Source: Perkinsus marinus ATCC 50983
Lineage: Eukaryota; Perkinsozoa; Perkinsida; Perkinsidae
Length of the DNA: 25,696 nt
Assembly (NCBI RefSeq): GCF_000006405.1
Contig: NW_003211258.1
Span: 111,145 to 136,840 of the forward strand
Direction: 5' to 3'
Shown here piece after piece: positions 8,201-15,795 of the stretch (positions within the stretch are counted from its first letter, which is position 1; each line of letters opens with the position of its first letter). The notes under the pieces are model-generated. The model was not told the origin of the DNA and did no database searches. It was given only the letters and a program-made list of their open reading frames with translations. The position numbers and the translations under genes were made by a program.

Positions 8201-10293
8201 GATCGCCTTACCTCCCTGGAAAGAATGGCCGGGGAACTGTTGAAGACAATTTGCCAATCTTCGACACAATAGGTGCGATAAATGCCAGACTTTTTCCTAA
8301 TCACAAAGGCATTCCACATCAACCACGTCGGCTACTTTTACCAGTGCCCGTCTGCGCACTTGCTACTACGTCCACTCCGGCAGCTATCACCGGAATAGCA
8401 TGCTGTTGTATCGGGGTAGGTCGGGCCGCCTACAATGGAAGAGCTACTGACCCCAGAGAGCCGTCCATATACTCACCCCGGAGGTCTCAAGAGCATCGAC
8501 AACATTCTGTAAGAGAATACCACGTTCAACCGCCTCTTCCCATGTGGCAAACCGTGCCAGCCTACAACGTAAACGCATGAAAAAACTTCGCTCCGCTCAA
8601 CCATACAAACTACTTTTTCTTCTCTTCCTCACTAAACGACTCCACCCCTCGAACTGTACAAGGCGCGTCGAATTCCAGCAGCCCACCTGCTTCTCGCCGA
8701 ACAACCTATTTCCAGAATCTCAAAGTCGTTTTGTTCCATCTCTACACTACCAAGCCTTCCGGGCTCACAGACTCGCTTTCCCCTCGTTCCGACGAGTCGC
8801 TTTCTTCACTCGAACGTGTTGTGTCCTGCTGATTATCATTGGAATAATCAGGACTACGGCTACGTTGCCGTATGTACCTGAGTGTAATAATGTTGGAGTA
8901 GGAATTTATGTTCGCTTTCCTCAGCTGAAATCGAGAGTTTCCTATACAGTGTTGGAGTAGGAATATATGTTTGCTCTCCTCAGCTGAGCTCAGGAGTTTC
9001 CTATACAGTGTTGGAGTAGGAATATATGCTCGCTTTCCTCAGCTGAGCTCAGGAGTTTCCTATACAGTGTTGAAGTAGGAATATATGTTCGCTTTCCTCA
9101 GCTGAGTTCAGGAGTTTCCTATACAGTGTTGAAGTAGGAATATATGTTCGCTTTCCTCAGCTGAGCTCAGGAGTTTCCTATACAGTGTTGGAGTAGGAAT
9201 ATATGTTTGCTTTCCTCAGCTGAGCTCGAGAGTTTCCTATACAGTGTTGGAGTAGGAATATATGCTCGCTTTCCTCAGCTGAGCTCAGGAGTTTCCTATA
9301 CAGTGTTGGAGTAGGAATATATGTTCGCTTTCCTCAGCTGAGCTCGAGAGTTTTCTCACTAATTATACAAGTTATTATACAAATTCTGGTCAACAACATT
9401 TCCCCGAGATTTCCTTTCAATTTTCATATTGTCACCGACACGTACAGTTGCCCCCACTGGACTCCTCCCCGACCGAGTGCGTCCTCACCTAGGGCTGGAT
9501 CTAGATCTCGATCGGGACCTGGCTCGCGGTAGACCTGATGGCTTCTCACCTCCCTAAAGGAGTCAACGACTCTTTAACAACATCAATAACACTACTACTT
9601 CCTCATCAACACTGCGCTGTTCGCCCGTCCAACGCCTGCCAGGATCGATCCAATCCACCGAGTCATTTTGATAGCTACCACTGGCGCCCTACGCGCACAG
9701 TTCACCGCCTCATAAACAACTACAACCACCTCTACCTTCCAAAACTGTCCTCCAGAGCTTCCACTCCCGTCCCAATACTCTTGCCCACCCTTCCTAAAGT
9801 CACCACTATGAACGCTTCAGAGTGAGCATCTCCCACCATGATCCGCCCGATGCGCCAGCCTTATACTCGTATCTTTGATCGCCGCCAGCATCATACCTAT
9901 AGCAATAGTAATATATGTTTCTTTTCCTCAGCTGAGCTCGGGAGTTTATTCGACAAAAACCAATGCATATTTCCGACAGTCGACCATATACGCGTTTCTC
10001 ATCTGCTCTCTGAGACTGAAACTAGAATTTATATTTCCCCAACTAGATGATTTAGATTCTAAGTTAAAGTAGCCCTCTTTAAAGAGGAACTCCGCTCAAC
10101 GAGCAGCCGCCGAATTCCCCCCTGGGGAGAGAATCGAACCGATCGCCGCCATGGTCCGAGTCCTAGCGTGAAATTGAGACTGAAACTAGAGTTTATATTT
10201 CCTTCCTCACTCAGAGTATCTTCTACCAGCCTCCCAACGTGAGCTCCCATAACCTTGCTGCCGCCACTGACTACCGCTGCTTTGCCAGGACAT
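5235..10293 (-). CDS. DEAD-box ATP-dependent RNA helicase, DDX3/Ded1-like, with RS-rich N-terminus; 20 exons
   Basis: ATP-driven RNA unwinding enzyme. DDX3/Ded1 relatives act in translation initiation and RNP remodelling; the RS stretches here would also suit a splicing-linked nuclear role (inference). Exons, 5' to 3': 10211-10293, 9837-9896, 9736-9793, 9599-9688, 9489-9553, 8751-8877, 8614-8705, 8477-8561, 8342-8429, 8212-8296, 7959-8037, 7837-7914, 7620-7700, 7507-7575, 7117-7461, 6893-7023, 5795-5898, 5525-5706, 5410-5461, 5235-5365. They total 2085 nt (694 aa) with consistent phases. Residues 1-100 are rich in Gly, Ser, Tyr and Trp. RS repeats ([12 protein letters not shown]) and an acidic Ser stretch follow. 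Motifs: VESF and RPTPIQ (Q), AQTGTGKS (I), APTRELA (Ia), YGG, TPGRLL (Ib), DEAD (II), SAT (III), IVFVAS (IV), [10 protein letters not shown] (V) and HRIGRTGR (VI). The segment [13 protein letters not shown] plus VAQSVR resembles the DDX3 AVGR...Q region with a small insertion. The C-tail is Ser/Arg/Tyr-rich and ends RYSSW. Motif I has Ser in place of the more common Thr. Confidence 0.9.
6233..6247. repeat. Odd-centred palindrome ATCGCAG-T-CTGCGAT
   Basis: Perfect 7-nt arms around a single T, within the 994-nt helicase intron, about 65 bp beyond the 3' end of the possible nested gene. Confidence 0.9.
6312..6798 (-). CDS. Possible nested gene in the longest helicase intron, 2 exons
   Basis: This lies inside helicase intron 5899-6892 on the same strand. 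Exon 1, 6551-6798, starts with an ATG ([17 protein letters not shown]...). Exon 2, 6312-6498, continues after a 52-nt GT-AG intron with agreeing phase and ends in TAG, giving 144 aa. Residues such as [20 protein letters not shown] and [17 protein letters not shown] look like real protein. Four cysteines lie in the second exon. No domain is recognised and no signal peptide is clear. It may instead be an alternative exon or a decayed gene copy. The helicase reading frame does not need it. Confidence 0.4.
8061..8170 (+). repeat. R1 copy in a helicase intron
   Basis: A truncated R1 with one monomer (CCTCAGCTGAGCTCAGGAG) and part of the body, ending CAATAAAAATTCG. It lies antisense in intron 8038-8211, making that intron 174 nt in a gene whose typical intron is 43-47 nt. 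Confidence 0.85.
8891..9455 (+). repeat. R1 copy with eight 59-bp monomers
   Basis: Eight tandem 59-bp units start at 8891, 8950, 9009, 9068, 9127, 9186, 9245 and 9304. The eighth runs on into the R1 body (TCTCACTAATTATAC, then CATATTGTCACCGACACGTACAG). Each unit contains the overlapping palindromes CTCAGCTGAG and CTGAGCTCAG, or slight variants. The array fills helicase intron 8878-9488 in antisense. Confidence 0.95.
9903..9995 (+). repeat. Diverged R1 copy
   Basis: One monomer (AATATATGTTTCTTTTCC, CAGCTGAGCTCGGGAG) and a decayed body remain. It lies at the 3' end of the first helicase intron (9897-10210), next to the splice acceptor. A 27-bp segment GAGACTGAAACTAGA... occurs twice near here (about 10012 and 10177). 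Confidence 0.7.
10127..10168 (-). other. tRNA-like fragment with B-box, degenerate
   Basis: The minus strand reads GCTAGGACTCGG, then GATCGGTTCGATTCTC. This resembles the D-to-T-arm part of a tRNA-Glu-type sequence and contains the Pol III B-box match GGTTCGATTC. No complete cloverleaf or matching acceptor stem is visible, so it is a decayed tRNA or a SINE head rather than a working gene. It lies in the first helicase intron. Confidence 0.45.
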
Positions 10294-10393
10294 AGAAAAT
10301 CTCGGCTTTAACGCACTGTGAAGATTCTCCCCGATCCGTCGTCATCATACGTTGACCAGCATATTTTATACCGTAACAAAATCATTTCCAATT

Positions 10394-10535
10394 ATTGGAT
10401 ATATGTTCGCTTTCTCCGACCGAGTTCGAGAATGTTACATTCTGAATGTACAGAAGCCAATAAAAACTTCCCAAAATTTCCATATTGTCACCAACACATG
10501 TAGCTGATCATCTGCATATTCTCCCACCATTCACA
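10394..10535 (+). repeat. R1 copy between genes
   Basis: A single diverged monomer and a well-kept body (CAGAAGCCAATAAAAAC, TTTCCATATTGTCACCAACA, CATGTAGCTGATCATCTG). It lies between the helicase start and the end of the next gene. The rest of 10294-10739 is AT-rich with no visible gene. Confidence 0.85.
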
Positions 10536-10739
10536 TAAGCCCAATTATCACTCACGCAAAACCAAATTACATCCAATGGTAACTTTGAGTACACCAAATA
10601 AAAGCTTACATCAACTACGACATATCCAATTCTACTATATATTAATACATACAGAACAACTCAATCGCATCCAATTACACCCTATATAGATGCTACTATA
10701 TATAAGACCACATACAAACAATAAATATTCAAATCAGCA

Positions 10740-11163
10740 TTAAATGGAGTCATGAACCGCCATAGTAGCGCAGTCGGAAATGATTCCCTCCAAGGGTTTA
10801 TTGTCGAAGTCGCGACCGCCGAATATGATGCCGATTTCGGTCGCCACCTGCGGTCCGGAAACTCTTCGAGCTGATAAAACGGCCTACGAGAAGACATATA
10901 ATGCGTTTCAAATTGACATGCAAATGATATCAAATTGCATCACATAAACATTGCTATGAACATGTGATGTGATAAAAGTAACCTTTCGAGACTGTGATAG
11001 CGACAAGTTGTTCACTATCATTAATCCCGGAATAGAATTGGCATGCACTGCACAGACTTTCCCAAACCGTTAACTGTTCGATTCAACAACAACAACAACA
11101 ACAACATATACAACATATACAACAACAACATATACAACAACATATACAACAACAACAACATAT

Positions 11164-11194
<31 letters not shown>

Positions 11195-13346
11195 CGAGCT
11201 AACAAATAATACAAAGTCTTATCACTCAATTGCTTACCACTAGACGAGAACATAGCCAAAAGCAATCACGATCTACAACGATAGTCATAAATCGACCCGA
11301 ACCATGTTCACATAACGCGTCCAGGACAGCGACGCTCAGTGTTAGAGTAGGAGTGTATGTTCGCTTTCCTCAGCTGAGCTCAGGGGTTTCCTATACAGTG
11401 TTGGAGTAGGAATATATGTTCGCTTCCCTCACCTGAGCTCAGGGGTTTCCTATACAGTGTTGGAGTAGGAGTGTATGTTCGCTTTCCTCAGCTGAGCTCA
11501 GGGGTTTCCTATACAGTGTTGGAGTAGGAATATATGTTCGCTTTCCTCAGCTGAGCTCAGGGGTTTCCTCACTAATTATACAATTCGGAGGGAAGAGCAT
11601 AGAAACTAATAACAATTGCCCCAAATTTACTAAATACTGTCACCAACACATGTGCATATAGCCTCACCTGGTCCTTCACACTAGCTGGGAAAGCGTGGCC
11701 ATCAGTAACAACCTCAGCCGTGGAATCAACAAGACTCTGCTCACTTCCAAACTCGCAACAACGCAGGAAGACCCTCCTCAGCAATCTGATCAACAGTGGC
11801 GTTTCACCTGTGATATAAAGAACATATTTCACATTCCATCTCGCGAAAAACAAATGTATTATCGGTCGCGGAAACATATACGTCTTATAATTCACATAGA
11901 GTATTACGATATTTCACTTTAGACAGGTAAAACTCCAGCAACCAAACCACCACAAAGTTCATTGGAGTTTCACCCGTTTCACGTAAAGTGGCATAATACT
12001 CCGTGAAAAACCCGATATTCGCGGTCATATGCAGTATTTTTTCACTGATGTTTTTCTTATCACTAGGGTGTAACCGCATTAGTTTCTTACTCATATTTAG
12101 CTGCATATTCAACTACTCCTGCTATTTTCTCGATCGATTCACCGCGACGACCATCACCACATGCCAGCATAGGACTACCAAAAATTTCCTGCGAGAATAG
12201 ACCCAAAAGCTACTACTGATTCCACTGGTGCAAGCCTGATTTGCCCAGGAGCATTTCTGCATAACCGTCAATATTGAATTCCCGTTCGCCTGAAGTGAAA
12301 TTTTACTCGACAGCTAAAATGGTCACCATTATTACTATCACCATGAGAAATCATTTCCCTCACTTTCATCGACACAGCTCGGCCGAGCTCTCGTACAATA
12401 TCCTGCCAAAAAAACCAAGATAAATTTTACGATTTTTTTTGAAATTTTTTCGCTCATTTTTTAACAGTCACAACCATATTTTTGCCAATAAATAAAAAAA
12501 TTATCTGTCAGGAACTCGGTTTTTTCCAGTTAGAAACCTTGCCGACTTATCCAACAATAACACCCATATTCTCTGAAAACCCAGGTTTTTTCACGACGTC
12601 TTCATAAGTTGTGCTGACTTCCCAAAGCACGCGACGCTCAAACATATCCCGCAAGAAAATCTGAATTTTTTCTTAATTTTTCGGGAAAAAATTTTTCCAC
12701 GAAAATTTGTAAATTTTTCAAAAATTTCCTGTGATTTTTTCAAAAAATTCCGGACTTCAACGAACCCGAATACTCCCCCTCACCGATAATACCCATGCCA
12801 GCGTCGACCCTCCGCTTTCCAGCTCACAGACCACTCTAATAGCACGCACAGTGCGGGCCTTGACGGCCCAGTGCCTCTCGATACACGACAATTGCCGTGG
12901 GAACAACACGGGTATCTACAGTGTGTTTCGATTTGATATAGAAATGAGATTGAACTAAATGTTAACATTGCTATGAACATGTGATGTGATAAAAGTAACC
13001 TTTCGAGACTGTGATAGCGACAAGTTGTTCACTATCATTAATCCCGGAATAGAAAAACGACACATATTCCCCACATTTGCATATCAAATTGGCACGCACT
13101 GTACACATTTTATTGCACGCAAACGTTACTCATAGATCACATATGCGTTTAAACGCACATATACCAAATTGGCGTGCACTATCCATCACCCATGTACATA
13201 TCTAGTATATGTAGTATTCCTACAACTTATATATAATACTACGTATTTTGATATAACGCGTATCTACAGCGTTAATAGCATATCGCTACACGCGAACGCC
13301 CGTGAGGTGAAGACGAGACGCCTCCTAATATCTCCCCGTCGTCCAT
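10740..13346 (-). CDS. Unknown 201-aa protein, 7 exons
   Basis: The function is not recognised. Exons, 5' to 3': 13290-13346 (starting MDDGEILGGVSSSPHGRSR), 12784-12915, 12364-12402, 12236-12289, 12091-12188, 11668-11785 and 10740-10847. They total 606 nt with agreeing phases and a TAA stop. The protein looks soluble and mixed, with several cysteines. Telling stretches are IERHWAVKARTVRAIRVVCE, GSPMLACGDGRRGESIEKIA, VDSTAEVVTDGHAFPASVK and IGIIFGGRDFDNKPLEGII. Intron 4 (12189-12235, 47 nt) begins with GC rather than GT, while its end is a normal CTCGCAG. No GT donor keeps the frame. The first intron holds R2 copy 3. The last intron (820 nt) holds R2 copy 2, a microsatellite and a four-monomer R1. 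A homologue search would settle the model and function. Confidence 0.6.
10942..11053 (+). repeat. Dispersed repeat R2, copy 2 (shortened at both ends)
   Basis: The core from CATTGCTATGAACATGTGATG to CCCGGAATAGAA matches the other copies almost exactly. The left palindrome is lost, and about 35 bp are missing before TTGGCATGCACTG. It is antisense in an intron. Confidence 0.9.
11084..11195. repeat. (AAC)n microsatellite interrupted by ATATAC
   Basis: About 112 bp of CAA/AAC triplets with regularly placed CATATACAAC blocks. It lies in the last intron of the 10740-13346 gene, and on that transcript strand reads (GTT)n with GTATAT. Translated, it gives only poly-Asn/Ile-Tyr on the plus strand and poly-Cys on the minus strand, which is not a real protein. 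Confidence 0.95.
11340..11665 (+). repeat. R1 copy with four 59-bp monomers
   Basis: Units start at 11340, 11399, 11458 and 11517. The last leads into a body (CTCACTAATTATACAATTCGG, then CTGTCACCAACACATGTGC). It lies antisense in the last intron of the 10740-13346 gene and ends at that intron's 5' splice site. Confidence 0.95.
11795..12005 (+). repeat. Repeat R3, with a long inverted pair
   Basis: The segment opens GGCGTTTCACCTGTGATAT and contains TCTCGCGAAAAACAAA. Blocks at 11898-11938 (GAGTATTACGATATTTCAC... to GGTAAAACTCC) and 11960-12000 (GGAGTTTCACCCG... to GGCATAATACTCC) are imperfect inverted copies of each other, about 39 bp each with a 21-bp loop. Related sequence lies at 16226-16440 in the opposite direction. 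Confidence 0.6.
12955..13105 (+). repeat. Dispersed repeat R2, copy 3
   Basis: It begins at AAATGTTAACATTGC and ends TTGGCACGCACTGTAC. It lies in the first intron of the 10740-13346 gene, antisense. A further short piece (CAAATTGGCGTGCACT) occurs near 13165. Confidence 0.9.
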
Positions 13347-13778
13347 TGCTCCTTATATACTTCACATTGGCTAACTCAGTCAAGTGCTGGTCTCCTTGTG
13401 CCGAATACGTCGACCTTATAAACGAACCAACTTGCCATCACCTGTTGGTTTGTCGCCTGACCGAAGACGGCCGAGAGCGAGAGAGATGATCAAGTAGAGA
13501 AAAAGTCAGTGAGCTCAGTTCACAGAACTGGACGGACCACCCCAACGGATATATATACTTTACAGTGGCTAACCTATACGATCCTACGTAATATCTATAT
13601 GCCTGTCTACAGTGCGAACCAAACCGTTATGCAAATCACCTTTTTTGAGGGAACTTGCTCAATAAGGAGAGTTTATCAATGATCTTTGAAAGGTGTACTG
13701 ATAATGAGAGTGAAAATCGATTGATACCGTTTCACAACCGTTTCATCATACATTGTTATATTATGGGCGCACGAAAAT

Positions 13779-15645
13779 TTAGTAGTATAAACTACGACCT
13801 ACGCCATCGATGAAATCCCATAGCATCGCTCCCAACAAGATGGTCACCGTAATACAAAACGGAGCTGTCAAAGCAGGCCCTCCATTAGGAAGTACCTGAA
13901 ACCATATAACACGAAAACCCCACGCACATGGTCAACTACATGTGTTTGTAAAAATATGAAAATTCTGAGGAAATTTTGGGAAATTCTTGTTGGTTTATGT
14001 GGGGATATATGCACATGGTCAACTACATTAGTTGGTAAGAATATCAAAATTCTGGAGAAATTATCAAAAATTCTTTTTGGTTTCTGTATGCATATGGTCA
14101 ACTACATGTGTTGGTGAAAATACGAAAATTCTNNNNNNNNNNNNNNNNNNNNNNNNNNNNNNNNNNNNNNNNNNNNNNNNNNNNNNNNNNNNNNNNNNNN
14201 NNNNNNNNNNNNNNNNNNNNNNNNNNNNNNNNTAGTGAAACTTCTGCTGATCACCACGTGCAGAATAGCTGTGAGAATCTGAAATAACGCCACGTATTGG
14301 TATCATTATAATTTTCACTAATACTCCAATATAATCGTGCGTGAAATATTCACATTTCCCCAACAAAGCGAGTCGGAAAAAAATATCATACACTCTTAAG
14401 ACCTCACCATTTCAGGTGGGCTCCGCTCGTATAGTATACGAGTTATAGTTGAACGATACGACGTATACAACTATAACACGATATCAAAATTTTCACTCGG
14501 AATAAATTACCCATCCAAAACCACCCAAACTCAAAATCCCACATCCGAATATTCAAAGCTTGTGAACATTCATAATTCAAATTACTGTATCACGAATCAC
14601 CAATACATGTTATAATTTGTAAAAAGCGCGCGCCCTAAAATTTCTTTCGTCTTTCCCAAGCACTACTCCAAGGAACAGCATTGCTGGTAGGGCCCTCAAC
14701 AGCGCGATGACACCAGATGATACTAAAACAAAATGAGGGGGAGAAAATACGTACATGGTCAACTACATGTGTTGGTGACAATATAAAAATTCTGAGGGGA
14801 TTTTTGGAATAAACTTTTGAGAACTGTTTTGTACACTTTTACTCGTGAGAAAATATGCACATGTGTTGGTGACAATGTGAAAATTCACATTGTCACCAAG
14901 AAAATTCGGGAAAATTATTGCTCATTTCCGTACACTTCTACCCGAATTCTAAAAATAGTGAGAAAATTCCTGAGCTCAACTGAGGACAGCGAACATATAT
15001 TTCTCCAACACATAATTGAGTTTCACCCGTAATACGAAAAACATACTACAAAAGCCATAGCCTACCGCGAATATCACCGGCGAGTATTACGCCACTTCGC
15101 GTAAAACGGAGAGCAACATAATTCATCGTCATGATCACAGCATCCGTATAGTAGTACATGAATGAGCCTGTTGTATGTTGTTGTCAAAGGTTGAGTATCC
15201 CCAGCCCAGCAAAACTCCATTAAAACCGTATAGGCCACTAGCGACCAATCTGATGACAAAACGGCAGTGTGAAAGAGGGAAATATGCAAAGCTGTAAGCT
15301 TACCCTCTTGTTTCTAGTGGTTGTACTAGTAAGGGGAAAACCGTCGTGATAGTACCTATACAAACAGCTCGTGAAAATTAGTGCTAGATATGAACAAGTC
15401 AATGCATTCGTTAACCGCTGACGGAGCTGGCCGAAGAAATCAAAATGTGGGAGAGGTTTATTTGACCGAGTGTGACAACAACAACAACAACATATACAAC
15501 AACATATACAACAACATATTCAACAACAACAACATATACAACAACATATACAACAACATATTCAACAACAACATATACAACAACAACAACATATACAACA
15601 TATACAACAACAACATATACAACAACAACAACATATACAACATAT

Positions 15646-15726
<81 letters not shown>

Positions 15727-15753
15727 TATACAACAACAACATATACAACATAT

Positions 15754-15795
<42 letters not shown>

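Noticed and set aside
8891-9362. Regular 59-bp repeats as a CRISPR-like array
   Set aside because: The units are contiguous with no unique spacers, and the genes around are eukaryotic and intron-rich. It is a minisatellite within R1.
10127-10168. A functional tRNA gene
   Set aside because: Only the B-box and part of the middle are recognisable; there is no acceptor stem or full cloverleaf.
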